64,000 bases of DNA from the NCBI RefSeq assembly GCF_019880205.1, contig NZ_CP082295.1, positions 79,562 through 143,561 on the forward strand, read 5' to 3'. The translations under genes and the position numbers were made by a program. This document shows, one piece after another, positions 27,502 through 36,100 of this stretch (position 1 is the first letter of the stretch; every line of letters begins with the position of its first letter). The notes below the pieces were generated by a model. That model ran no database searches. It was not told the origin of the DNA and saw nothing but the letters and a program-made list of their open reading frames with translations. The DNA comes from Pantoea alfalfae (GTDB lineage Bacteria; Pseudomonadota; Gammaproteobacteria; Enterobacterales; Enterobacteriaceae).

Positions 27502-27990
27502 ATGGCTATTCCAGTTTAGCTATGGCTTATGGATGATAGTGGTAAGACCATAAAAGGAAGCGTTGATGTAAAAGGCAGAGAGGGAAGTATAGAAGTTAGC
27601 GAACTAATGCACTCTATTGAACAACCTACAGAGACTTTAACCGGAAAAATCACCGCAAAATGCTTACATAGTTCATTCTCATTTATGAAAGAAATTGATA
27701 GTTCTTCTCCCTGGCTTTACAAAGCCCTGTCTACGGGGCAAACACTAAAGTCAGCAGTATTTAAATTCTATAGAATAAATAATAACGGACAGGAGGAGGA
27801 GTATTTTCGAACCAGCCTTGAGAACATTAAGGTTACAGAAGTAAATTCCCTGATGATGGATGTTAAAAAACACCAGTGGGCCAGGCACAATCATGTTGAG
27901 TTTATTGATTTTTCCTATAAAAAAATTACATGGCATTATCTGGACGGTAATGTCATTTATTCTGATTCATGGAATGAGAGGAATGGATAA
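27502..27990 (+). pseudogene. hcp: hcp (T6SS tube protein) with in-frame amber codon at position 6
   Basis: Reading from ATG at 27502, behind a GGGAG ribosome site 6 nt upstream, gives MAIPV-stop-LWLMDDSGKTIKGSVDV. Canonical enterobacterial Hcp begins MAIPVYLWLKDDGG, so TAG at 27517-27519 replaces the conserved tyrosine codon by a single base. The rest is an intact Hcp1-family protein: EIDSSSPWLYKALSTGQTLKSA, YFRTSLENIKV, HNHVEFIDFSYKKITWHYLDGNVIYSDSWNER. Hcp forms the hexameric tube of type VI secretion. Reinitiation at the in-frame ATG 27529 would drop the first beta strand and has no ribosome site. AT-rich and without other T6SS structural genes nearby, so an orphan cargo-linked hcp. Confidence 0.9.
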
Positions 27991-28352
27991 TGGCATGGAA
28001 ATATGATGTCACATCACACACCTTCAGCCGCAATGGTGAAACATACACCGCAGATTACGCCGGGGCGACAGGTTATAAGAATGATTTTTTTCAGGAATGT
28101 GTAAGCAGCAAAGGCCCACTACCCAAGGGTAATTATACCATTGGTTCTCCGCATAATTCAGTTCACACCGGAAAATATACTCTCGATCTCACACCCGCTC
28201 TGAGCAATGCCATGTGTGGCCGCTCTGCGTTTCGTATTCATGGAGCAAGCAAGAAGCATCCACCGGATTCATCTGAAGGTTGTATAATCGCTTCACTCAG
28301 TGTACGAAAAAGCATATGGGCAAGTGGTGACAGGGAGTTAAATGTTAAATGA
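27990..28352 (+). CDS. Tlde1-like (DUF2778) L,D-transpeptidase-fold T6SS effector
   Basis: A 120-residue protein with the DUF2778 signature FRIHGASKKHPPDSSEGCII: histidine H84 and cysteine C98 form the L,D-transpeptidase-type catalytic pair. Tlde1 of Salmonella attacks tetrapeptide stems of peptidoglycan when delivered to the periplasm by type VI secretion. There is no signal peptide, as expected for a secreted cargo. It overlaps the hcp stop by one base (TAATG) and overlaps the next gene by 4 bp, which argues for delivery through this Hcp. It is at the short end for the family. Confidence 0.82.
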   Translation: MAWKYDVTSHTFSRNGETYTADYAGATGYKNDFFQECVSSKGPLPKGNYTIGSPHNSVHTGKYTLDLTPALSNAMCGRSAFRIHGASKKHPPDSSEGCIIASLSVRKSIWASGDRELNVK

Positions 28353-28924
28353 AATCACTTCTTATCATTACAATATTTTCTCCTGCTGTGATGGCTGCTC
28401 AGATGACTGGCTTCGGCGCCAGTTATTATGATGACAAATCATCAGTCACTTATCACGACACACGCAAAGAATTAGTTCCCGAAGTAATCATTGGTGACAG
28501 GCTTTTTGCCATGGAGTTTAGCCGCCTTGAAGACATTGCAAAACAAACCGGAGCTGTAGTTAACCACGATAATCAGGCATCGTGGTTCTGCCTGACATCC
28601 AGAAATGTAAACTTCTGGTTTATTTCAGATAACGAGATGGGGCAGGGAGACTTAACGACGATAGCCATTGCGAGCGAGGGAACGAAAAAAGAGTGTTCTG
28701 AATATCAAGGGTATTTGAATGTCTCTGTTACAGGCATCCCTTTACTCAATGCATCTTCAGACACTCTGTTCTCGATGTTCTCCAGTAAGCCAGAAGGGAA
28801 AATTAACCAATATTGCAATGATTCACGTCGATACGGAGAATTTACTCAGTTGAATTGCCTTCAATATTATCGTGAAAACAGCACCATCAAGGGCGTAATG
28901 ATCAGCCAGGTTACGGCCAGTTAA
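28349..28924 (+). CDS. Candidate periplasmic immunity protein for the Tlde1-like effector
   Basis: A 191-residue protein with a cleavable signal peptide (MKSLLIITIFSPAVMAA) and no further membrane segment, so it should reside in the periplasm where the effector acts. Its cysteines (in WFCLTS, KKECSE, QYCND, LNCLQ) could make disulfides. I do not recognise a domain with certainty. The 4-bp overlap with the effector gene, the shared AT-rich composition and its location are the basis for the immunity assignment. Confidence 0.65.
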   Translation: MKSLLIITIFSPAVMAAQMTGFGASYYDDKSSVTYHDTRKELVPEVIIGDRLFAMEFSRLEDIAKQTGAVVNHDNQASWFCLTSRNVNFWFISDNEMGQGDLTTIAIASEGTKKECSEYQGYLNVSVTGIPLLNASSDTLFSMFSSKPEGKINQYCNDSRRYGEFTQLNCLQYYRENSTIKGVMISQVTAS

Positions 28925-28934
28925 CAATATTCCG

Positions 28935-28957
28935 GAGGCTACATGCTGTGTAGCCTC
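28935..28957 (+). terminator. Hairpin after the T6SS unit
   Basis: GAGGCTAC and GTAGCCTC form a perfect 8-bp stem with a 7-nt loop 11 bp after the last stop. No T-run follows, so termination may be weak. The 380 bp that follow show no gene. Confidence 0.5.
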
Positions 28958-29340
28958 TGACTTGTACGAATGCTTACAAGACTTATTTTCCTGTCTCATT
29001 TTTCTGCCCCGTTAAGAGTCGACTCAATAATGCTCCATCCCTGATGAATGAAATTCCTGCAGTCGCGGCTAATAACAACTGTCATCTCTCCATACGTAAG
29101 ACGATTTTCTGCAGACCTTTGCCAGTTCGCCGATTTTACTCACCTGAATATCAGGCATCGAAAAACGTTATACGCAAAATATCTGCCTGATTCCCTGTTT
29201 CAGAGCCCGTTTTCCCTCTTTCACTTCTCACTGTTCCCCATTATGACGAATTCAATAAAGCATAAAACAATATGATGTTTTACCAATTATCGACTGCGCA
29301 GCACACTGGTCCGCAACCGGAATGAACAAGGACCAGGTGA
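28958..29340. other. Intergenic region before the second monooxygenase operon
   Basis: About 380 bp with no recognisable gene or repeat. It must carry the promoter of the operon starting at 29341. The change from AT-rich to GC-rich sequence near 29300 marks the edge of the T6SS insert. Confidence 0.4.
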
Positions 29341-30339
29341 ATGGCATATCGATTAAGTCTGTTAGATAAGGCGCCCGTGCTGCAGGGCGAGTCGCCTGTA
29401 GCAGCACTGCAGCGTACGCTGCAGTTGGCACAGCTAGCAGAGGAGTGGGGTTATCACCGCTTCTGGCTGGCGGAACATCACAACACCGCGCAGCTGGCCA
29501 GTCCTTCACCTGAGGTATTGATTGCCTGGATCATTGCCCAGACCCGACATATTCGCGTCGGATCGGGCGGGGTGATGTTGCAGCACTACAGCCCGTATAA
29601 AGTGGCGGAAAACTTTAACCTGCTCGCCTCACTGGCACCGGGCCGCATTGATATTGGTGTGGGCAAAGCGCCGGGCGGACTGCCACTTTCCACACATGCA
29701 CTGCAACAGGGTGTCGATGCGGCTAAAAAAGGGAGCTTTGCCGAACAGCTTCAACTGCTGGATAGCTGGCTTAAACCCACACAGGCGCAGCCTGATGTCG
29801 AAGGTTTAGCCGCGACGCCGCTGCCATCACGTCCTGCTAACCGATTTTTGCTGGGCGCCAGTGAAGAGAGCGCCCGGCTGGCGGCAAGTCTGGGCTGGCA
29901 GTTTGTCTTTGCAGCTCATCTCAATGGCGACCGCCAGTTGCTGGAGCATGCACTGAGTACTTTCTCTCACCTCAGTAACGGCCAGCGCGCTCTGGTGGCT
30001 GTTCAGGTAGTGGTGGCCGACTCGCCCGCCCAGGCTGACCTGCTGGTTTCCACGCTGCGTCATTATCATGTGTCGGTGAAAGGCGGACCTGGCGTTAACG
30101 TCGCGAGTCTGGAACAGGCTGAGCGCTATGTGCGGCAGGGTGGATATCGCGATTATCAGATTGAGCCGCGCACACCGTCACTGCTGAAAGGCACCGCAGC
30201 ACAGGTTCATGCCCAGCTTGATGCGCTGCACCATAATTTCGACATTGATGAGTTCGTTATCGACACGCCGATTACCGAGCCGGTTGCCCGCCTGCAGTCA
30301 CTGGAGTTGCTGGCTACGCATCATCTGGTTGCAGCCTGA
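29341..30339 (+). CDS. Luciferase-like flavin-dependent oxidoreductase (MsnO8-type)
   Basis: A 332-residue single-component LLM-class protein. Family blocks are YRLSLLDKAPVLQGESPVAALQRTLQLAQLAEEWGYHRFWLAEHHNTAQLASPSPEVLIAWI, RIRVGSGGVMLQHYSPYKVAENF and IDIGVGKAPGG. It is the first gene of an eight-gene operon (29341-36996) that encodes two flavin monooxygenases, an amidohydrolase, an acetyltransferase and an amino-acid-type ABC transporter. AAGGA and AGGTGA precede the ATG. Substrate unknown. Confidence 0.85.
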   Translation: MAYRLSLLDKAPVLQGESPVAALQRTLQLAQLAEEWGYHRFWLAEHHNTAQLASPSPEVLIAWIIAQTRHIRVGSGGVMLQHYSPYKVAENFNLLASLAPGRIDIGVGKAPGGLPLSTHALQQGVDAAKKGSFAEQLQLLDSWLKPTQAQPDVEGLAATPLPSRPANRFLLGASEESARLAASLGWQFVFAAHLNGDRQLLEHALSTFSHLSNGQRALVAVQVVVADSPAQADLLVSTLRHYHVSVKGGPGVNVASLEQAERYVRQGGYRDYQIEPRTPSLLKGTAAQVHAQLDALHHNFDIDEFVIDTPITEPVARLQSLELLATHHLVAA

Positions 30340-30358
30340 GTCTGAGTGGAGAGTCATC

Positions 30359-31510
30359 ATGAGCAATGCATCACAACTGATTGAATGGCGGCGTGAACTG
30401 CACACCTGGCCAGAGCTGTCGGGTCAGGAGTTCGCCACCACCGCCCGGCTGCGGGGCTGGTTGCAGGCGTCGGGCATCAGGCTGCTCGACTATCCCCTTG
30501 AGACGGGTCTTGTGGCGGAAATTGGCAGCGGAGAGACCGTCATCGCCCTGCGCGCCGACATCGATGCGTTGCCAATCCATGAAGCGAGCGGTGTGCGTTT
30601 TCACTCCCGTCATCCCGGTGTGATGCACGCCTGCGGTCACGACCTCCATAGCGCTGTGATGCTAGGCGCGGCGTTACAGCTTAACGACCAGGCCGATCAG
30701 TTGCCTGGTCGGGTGCGCATCCTCTTTCAGCCCGCTGAAGAGATTGCTCGCGGAGCACGCCAGTTTATCGAGGCGGGCGTGCTGGATGAGGTGCAGGCTA
30801 TTTTCGGTATGCACAACGAGCCTTCACTGCCTGTTGGTACGTTTGCTACCCGCAGCGGGGCGTTTTACGCCAATACGGACAAATTTATTATTCGCGTCAC
30901 CGGCAAAGGCGCACATGCCGCGTATCCGGAGCAGGGCGTGGACAGTATTGTCACCGCCAGCCAGATCATTCAGGCCTTACAGGGACTCACCAGCCGCAGC
31001 TTTAGTGCGCTGGACAGTCTGGTGCTGAGCATTACCCGCATCGACGGCGGCAAAAGCTGGAACGTATTGCCGGGCGGCGTTGAGTTTGGCGGCACCGCCC
31101 GCACGCACGATTTACAACTGCGTGCCGAACTGGAACAGCGGGTGCGTACGCTGGTTGAGCACTTTGCTGAAGCCAATGGCGCGCAGGCGACCCTGAGCTG
31201 GCAGCCCGGCCCGCCAGTGCTAATCAACGATGCGCACTGGGCAACCTTCAGCAGTGACGTCGCGCAGCAGGCTGGCTATCGGGTGCAGTCCGCCGAACTG
31301 CATCTGCTGGGTGAGGATTTTGCGTTCTATCTGCAACAGGTGCCAGGCGCGTTTGTCAGTATCGGCAGCGCCAGTGATTTTGGTCTGCACCATGCCAGTT
31401 TTACCCCGGATGAGGCGCTGATTGCCCCCGCCGCCGACTACTTCGCCCGACTGGCACGCCAGGCGCTGCAACACCTCAATGCGCGATGTCGGGACGCCAT
31501 TCTGAACTGA
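30359..31510 (+). CDS. M20-family amidohydrolase, paralogue of the gene at 8198
   Basis: A 383-residue zinc amidohydrolase with MHACGHDLHSAVMLG, LFQPAEE and LGEDFAFYLQQVPGAFVSIGSASDFGLHHASF. It keeps the same motifs, length and even C-terminal block as the amidohydrolase at 8198-9337, so the two genes descend from a recent common ancestor. In the Bacillus yxe operon the equivalent YxeP removes the acetyl group after side-chain oxidation of an N-acetyl-S-substituted cysteine. Start at 30359 with GGAG; earlier in-frame codons lie in the preceding gene. Confidence 0.88.
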   Translation: MSNASQLIEWRRELHTWPELSGQEFATTARLRGWLQASGIRLLDYPLETGLVAEIGSGETVIALRADIDALPIHEASGVRFHSRHPGVMHACGHDLHSAVMLGAALQLNDQADQLPGRVRILFQPAEEIARGARQFIEAGVLDEVQAIFGMHNEPSLPVGTFATRSGAFYANTDKFIIRVTGKGAHAAYPEQGVDSIVTASQIIQALQGLTSRSFSALDSLVLSITRIDGGKSWNVLPGGVEFGGTARTHDLQLRAELEQRVRTLVEHFAEANGAQATLSWQPGPPVLINDAHWATFSSDVAQQAGYRVQSAELHLLGEDFAFYLQQVPGAFVSIGSASDFGLHHASFTPDEALIAPAADYFARLARQALQHLNARCRDAILN

Positions 31511-31590
31511 ATTCATCTGCAGCCCGCCAAAACACGGGGGTTCTGACAACCCTCGTCGGGCATCGCTACGACTAAAAAAGAGAGAGCATC

Positions 31591-32904
31591 ATGACCACAA
31601 GACAACTTCGGCTGGGCACTATTCTGCATGGCGCATCGGGAAACATGTCTGCCTGGCGCCATCCCGCGGCGCAGGCCGATGCCAGTATTAATCTGGAGTA
31701 CGCCAAAAAAATCGCCCGCAAGGCGGAGCAGGGCAAGCTCGATTTTCTGTTTGTTGCCGACGGGTTGTTTATCAATGAGAAATCGATCCCGCACTTTCTC
31801 AATCGTTTTGAACCGCTGACGCTGCTCTCTGCACTGGCGGGCGTTACAGAATATCTGGGGCTGGTCGGCACCGTTTCCACTTCTTATAGCGAGCCGTTCA
31901 CGGTAGCGCGTCAGTTTGCCAGCCTCGATCACCTCAGCGGCGGGCGTGCGGGCTGGAACGTTGTTACCTCGCCGCTGGAGGGTTCCGCCAAAAACTTTTC
32001 CCGCGAGAAACACCCGGAACACGCGTTGCGTTACCGCATTGCCGACGAGTATCTGCAGGTAGTGAAAGGCTTGTGGGATTCGTGGGAGCAGGATGCCTTT
32101 GTGCGCAACAAGGAGAGCGGGCAGTTCTTCGATCCGGCGAAGCTGCACACGCTCGATCATCATGGCGACTTCTTCCAGGTGCAGGGACCGCTAAACATCG
32201 CCCGCACGCCGCAGGGCCGTCCGATTATCTTCCAGGCGGGTGCGTCCGACGACGGTAAAAAGCTGGCGGCGCGTCATGCTGACGCCATCTTTACCCATCA
32301 GCCCACCCGCGAAGAAGCGCAGGCGTTTTATCAGGATGTGAAACAGCAGCTGGTAGCGAACGGTCGTCAGCCAGAGGATCTTCACATCTTCCAGGGTGTC
32401 AGCGTGATCGTGGGCGATGATGCGGAAGACGTAGAGCGCCAGTATCAGACCACGGCGGCGCTGGTATCGATTACCGATGCCCTTAACTACCTTGGTCGTT
32501 TCTTTGACCACCACGACTTTTCTCAATATCCGCTGGATCAGCCGTTCCCGGACATCGGCGACATTGGTCAGAACAGCTTCCGCAGCACCACCGACGAGAT
32601 CAAACGCAAAGCACAGCAGCATGGCCATACGCTGCGCCAGGCGGCACTGGAAGCCGCAACGCCACGTCCGCTGTTTCACGGTACGCCGGAAGAGGTCGCG
32701 GATGGCCTGCAGCTCTGGTTCGAAACCCACGCCACAGACGGCTTCATTATCAATGGCGGCACACCCGACACCTTTGAACGGTTTGTTGACCGCGTGGTGC
32801 CGATTCTGCAGGCTCGCGGCCTGACGCGCCGCGACTACCCGGGCAGTACGCTGCGAGACAGCTTCGCCCTGAAGCAACCCGTTAATCAGTTCACCTCACA
32901 ATAA
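31591..32904 (+). CDS. NtaA/SnaA/DszA-family FMN-dependent monooxygenase
   Basis: A 437-residue two-component monooxygenase that uses reduced FMN. It shows the family blocks [78 protein letters not shown] and [22 protein letters not shown]. Members of the family cleave C-S or C-N bonds (nitrilotriacetate, dibenzothiophene sulfone, and in Bacillus YtnJ/YxeK, N-acetylated S-substituted cysteines). A flavin reductase is not encoded in the operon. Followed by the transporter genes after 11 bp. Confidence 0.9.
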   Translation: MTTRQLRLGTILHGASGNMSAWRHPAAQADASINLEYAKKIARKAEQGKLDFLFVADGLFINEKSIPHFLNRFEPLTLLSALAGVTEYLGLVGTVSTSYSEPFTVARQFASLDHLSGGRAGWNVVTSPLEGSAKNFSREKHPEHALRYRIADEYLQVVKGLWDSWEQDAFVRNKESGQFFDPAKLHTLDHHGDFFQVQGPLNIARTPQGRPIIFQAGASDDGKKLAARHADAIFTHQPTREEAQAFYQDVKQQLVANGRQPEDLHIFQGVSVIVGDDAEDVERQYQTTAALVSITDALNYLGRFFDHHDFSQYPLDQPFPDIGDIGQNSFRSTTDEIKRKAQQHGHTLRQAALEAATPRPLFHGTPEEVADGLQLWFETHATDGFIINGGTPDTFERFVDRVVPILQARGLTRRDYPGSTLRDSFALKQPVNQFTSQ

Positions 32905-32915
32905 GAGCCTGCGTC

Positions 32916-33857
32916 ATGAAAAAAACATCGCGTCTTCTTGCCCTGCTTATTCTGACCGCCAGCAGCCATGCGCTGGCTGAAGGCACCAGCGTGTCCTATA
33001 ACGGCCAGCGCGTCAGCCTGGAAGCCAATAAAGCGCCGATTAATACGGTGAAGAATCCTGACGCCATCGCGCAACTGCCCGCGGGACATCACTTTGTAGT
33101 GCCGGGCTCCTTTACCGTGGCCGTGGCGGCGCAGAACTCTCCGCCGCTGACGGTATTTTCCGATGACAACAAAACCCTGCTCGGCAGCGAGGTGGATATT
33201 GCCCGACTGGTTGCGGATAGCCTGGGATTAAAACTCAATGTCGTGCCGACGTCGTGGGAAGGCTGGCCGCTGGGTGTGGCCTCGGGCAAGTATGATGCGG
33301 CGATCTCCAACATTACCGTGACTAAAGAGCGCAAAGAGAAGTTCGACTTCGCCACCTATCGCAAAGACTCACTTGGCTTCTATGTCAAAACCAGCAGCCC
33401 GATTAAGTCACTGACCAAAGCGGAAGACATTGCCGGATTGCGGATCATTGTGGGATCCGGCACCAATCAGGAGGCGATTCTGCTGGCGTGGGATAAAGAG
33501 AATCAGGCAAAGGGTCTGAAGGGCTTTACCCCGATCTACGCCAAAGATGACGCCGCCCAGACGCTGGCACTGCAGGCGGGGCGGGCCGATGCCTGGTTTG
33601 GTCCTAACGTCATTGGTGCCTGGAAAGCGGCACTGACCGGTAAAACCCGGCTGATCGGCAGTGTGGATGGTGGCTGGCCAAAAGCGGCGCACATTGCCGT
33701 TACGGTGAAAAAAGGCAGCGGCCTTGCAGAACCGATCAGCACTGCGCTGAATGGCGTCATCAGCAATGGTGATTATCAGAAGGTGCTGAACCGCTGGGGT
33801 GAAGGCGTGGAGCATATCGATCGTTCTGAAATTAACCCCGCCGGGCTGGGCGACTAA
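32916..33857 (+). CDS. ABC transporter substrate-binding protein, polar amino acid (family 3) type
   Basis: A 313-residue periplasmic binding protein. Signal peptide about residues 1-21 (LTASSHALAEG). Family-3 blocks include VDIARLVADSLGLKLNVVPTSWEGWPLGVASGKYDAAISNITVTKERKEKFDFATY. The binding-site asparagine and aspartate of the family are present in SNITVTKERK. It is closely similar to the eighth gene of the same operon (36097-36996), showing tandem duplication. Related proteins (YxeM, YtmJ/K) bind cystine or S-modified cysteines. Confidence 0.87.
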   Translation: MKKTSRLLALLILTASSHALAEGTSVSYNGQRVSLEANKAPINTVKNPDAIAQLPAGHHFVVPGSFTVAVAAQNSPPLTVFSDDNKTLLGSEVDIARLVADSLGLKLNVVPTSWEGWPLGVASGKYDAAISNITVTKERKEKFDFATYRKDSLGFYVKTSSPIKSLTKAEDIAGLRIIVGSGTNQEAILLAWDKENQAKGLKGFTPIYAKDDAAQTLALQAGRADAWFGPNVIGAWKAALTGKTRLIGSVDGGWPKAAHIAVTVKKGSGLAEPISTALNGVISNGDYQKVLNRWGEGVEHIDRSEINPAGLGD

Positions 33858-33867
33858 GGAGCTGAGC

Positions 33868-34386
33868 ATGAGTGAATCGACTTTCCGCGAAGTTTCGCCC
33901 GAGGCCCCCGAGCTGCAACCGATTCTGGGTGGTCTGTTTGGTGAATATTCGGCACGTTATGGCGACTTCTTTTCCCGCCGTAACGAGCAGGAGCAGGAGC
34001 TGACGGAATGGTATCTGCCGCCGCAGGGGCTGTTTATTGTGCTGGAACGCGACGGCGAAATCATTGCGATGGGCGCTTATAAACCTTATGACCCACAGAC
34101 CGCTGAGCTGAAGCGCATCTGGACCCGCAGCGATCTGCGCCGTCAGGGGCTGGCGCTGGTGGTGTTGCAGGAACTGGAACGGCGCGCGCTGCAGGCGGGC
34201 TATCAGCGGCTGTTTCTCACCACCGGCTTTCGCCAGCCAGAGGCGGTGCGGCTTTATACCGGTCACGGCTATCAGCCACAGTTCGATCTGAGCGGCGATC
34301 TGGAGCGTTACGGCCAGCCGCCACATGACGGGCGACTGCGTTTTATTAAAGTAATCGGCGTTTATAACGTCGCTGAGGCGAGTTAA
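33868..34386 (+). CDS. GNAT-family N-acetyltransferase
   Basis: A 172-residue acetyltransferase with the acetyl-CoA loop RRQGLALVVLQELERRALQAGYQRLFLTTGFRQPEAVRLYTGHGYQP. In yxe-type operons the corresponding YxeL/SnaB acetylates the amino group of an S-substituted cysteine before oxidation. The ATG at 33868 has AAGGAG 6 nt upstream; codons further upstream lie inside the binding-protein gene. Confidence 0.87.
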   Translation: MSESTFREVSPEAPELQPILGGLFGEYSARYGDFFSRRNEQEQELTEWYLPPQGLFIVLERDGEIIAMGAYKPYDPQTAELKRIWTRSDLRRQGLALVVLQELERRALQAGYQRLFLTTGFRQPEAVRLYTGHGYQPQFDLSGDLERYGQPPHDGRLRFIKVIGVYNVAEAS

Positions 34387-34395
34387 GGAGTGACG

Positions 34396-35322
34396 ATGAG
34401 CAAACATCAACATCTACAGGTGGTCCCGGCACGTTATCCGGCGCGCACCGCCGGCGCTATTGTGGCGCTGTTTATCCTGGCGGGTGTGGTGCAGTCAGTG
34501 GCCTTTAACCCGCGCTGGGAATGGGGCGTGTTTGCCCGCTGGTTTTTCGATCCGGTGATCCTGCACGGTCTGGGTCAGACGCTACTGCTGACCCTGCTGG
34601 GCACGATATTCAGCCTCTTTTTCGGCGGTCTGCTGGCGCTGGCACGTCTCTCCTCATCGTGGCTGCTGAGCACGCTGGCGTGGGGCTACATCTGGCTGTT
34701 CCGTTCGCTGCCGCTGATCGTGGTGCTGATCATTCTCTATAACTTCTCCTACCTCTACGACACGCTGTCGATCGGCATTCCATTTACCGGCCTGTCGTGG
34801 GGCGCATTTCAGACGATTAATGTGCTGGGCCAGTTCCCGGCGGCGGTAATTGGTCTGACGCTGGTGCAGGCGGCTTACAGTGCAGAAATTATCCGCGGCG
34901 GGATCCTCGGCGTCGATCACGGGCAGGTTGAAGCCGCCTCCGCGCTGGGGCTTTCCGCCTCACGCCGGACCTTCCGCATCATTCTGCCGCAGGCGCTGCG
35001 CGCCATTATTCCGTCCGCATTCAACGAGATCATCAGTCTGGCAAAAGGGACTTCGATGGTATACGTGCTGGCGATGCCGGAGCTGTTTTATACCATTCAG
35101 ATGATTTACAACCGTAATCAGGAAGTGATCCCGCTGCTGATGGTCGGTGCCGCCTGGTATCTGATTATCACCACCGTCCTGTCCGTGATTCAGTATTACG
35201 TTGAGCGCTGGCTGGCCCGCAGCGTGAACCGTGAGCCGCAGCCTTCGCGCTGGCAACAATGGCGCAATCGCGTCACGCCACTTCATCCGACCGAGGAGAT
35301 CAGCCATGTCCGAAGCCATTGA
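34396..35322 (+). CDS. Amino-acid ABC transporter permease (HisM/GlnP/TcyB type)
   Basis: A 308-residue inner-membrane protein with an N-terminal helix (about 20-42) and the family permease core. The EAA loop is RGGILGVDHGQVEAASALGLSASRRTFRIILPQALRAIIPS, and IWLFRSLPLIVVLIILYNFSYLY precedes it. AAGGAG lies 6 nt before the ATG at 34396. Its gene overlaps the ATPase gene by 17 bp. A single permease gene implies a homodimeric channel. Confidence 0.9.
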   Translation: MSKHQHLQVVPARYPARTAGAIVALFILAGVVQSVAFNPRWEWGVFARWFFDPVILHGLGQTLLLTLLGTIFSLFFGGLLALARLSSSWLLSTLAWGYIWLFRSLPLIVVLIILYNFSYLYDTLSIGIPFTGLSWGAFQTINVLGQFPAAVIGLTLVQAAYSAEIIRGGILGVDHGQVEAASALGLSASRRTFRIILPQALRAIIPSAFNEIISLAKGTSMVYVLAMPELFYTIQMIYNRNQEVIPLLMVGAAWYLIITTVLSVIQYYVERWLARSVNREPQPSRWQQWRNRVTPLHPTEEISHVRSH

Positions 35323-36100
35323 TTACCGTACTTCTCACACAACAGGTGCCATCACTATTACCGGCGTGACCAAGCGTTTTGGTAAACACAAAGCACTGGA
35401 TGATGTTTCGCTGTCGCTGGAACCCGGTTCGGTCACGGTGATTCTGGGGCCATCCGGCTCCGGCAAATCCACGCTGCTGCGCACCATCAATCATCTGGAG
35501 CGGGTCGACGAGGGATTCATTCAGATCGATGGCGACTATATCGGCTATCAGCAGCGCGGCGACAAGCTGTATGAACTCAAAGAGAAGGCGATTCTGCGGC
35601 AGCGTATCAACGTCGGCTACGTGTTCCAGAACTTCAATCTGTTTCCGCACCTCAGTGTGCTGGATAATCTGATTGAAGCGCCGATTGCCCATCGTCAGCT
35701 GACGAAATCTGAAGCGATAGCGCGGGCGGGTGAACTGCTGGACATTGTCGGCCTGCGCCATAAAGCCGATGCCTGGCCGCGTCATCTGTCGGGCGGGCAG
35801 CAGCAGCGTATCGCCATTGCGCGCGCACTGATGCTCAATCCCCGCGTGATGCTGTTCGATGAGCCGACCTCGGCGCTGGATCCGGAGCTGGTCGGTGAAG
35901 TGCTCGACGTGATCAAAAAGCTCGCGCGTTCCGGCTCCACGCTGGTGATTGTGACCCATGAGATCGGCTTTGCCCGTGAAGTGGCGGACAACGTGGTCTT
36001 TATGGTGGATGGCCGGATTGTTGAGCAGGGCAGCACGACGCAGGTACTGAACAATCCGCGCCATGAGCGCACCCGCCGTTTCCTGGCGCGCGTGTTATGA
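35306..36100 (+). CDS. Amino-acid ABC transporter ATP-binding protein
   Basis: A 264-residue ATPase with Walker A GPSGSGKST, Q-loop in VFQNFNLFPHLSVLDN, signature LSGGQQQRIAIARAL, Walker B VMLFDEPTSALDPE and the switch histidine in IVTHEIGFAREVAD. It belongs to the GlnQ/HisP/TcyN group. The ATG at 35306 has GAGGAG 8 nt upstream, inside the permease gene. It overlaps the last gene by 4 bp. Confidence 0.92.
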   Translation: MSEAIDYRTSHTTGAITITGVTKRFGKHKALDDVSLSLEPGSVTVILGPSGSGKSTLLRTINHLERVDEGFIQIDGDYIGYQQRGDKLYELKEKAILRQRINVGYVFQNFNLFPHLSVLDNLIEAPIAHRQLTKSEAIARAGELLDIVGLRHKADAWPRHLSGGQQQRIAIARALMLNPRVMLFDEPTSALDPELVGEVLDVIKKLARSGSTLVIVTHEIGFAREVADNVVFMVDGRIVEQGSTTQVLNNPRHERTRRFLARVL

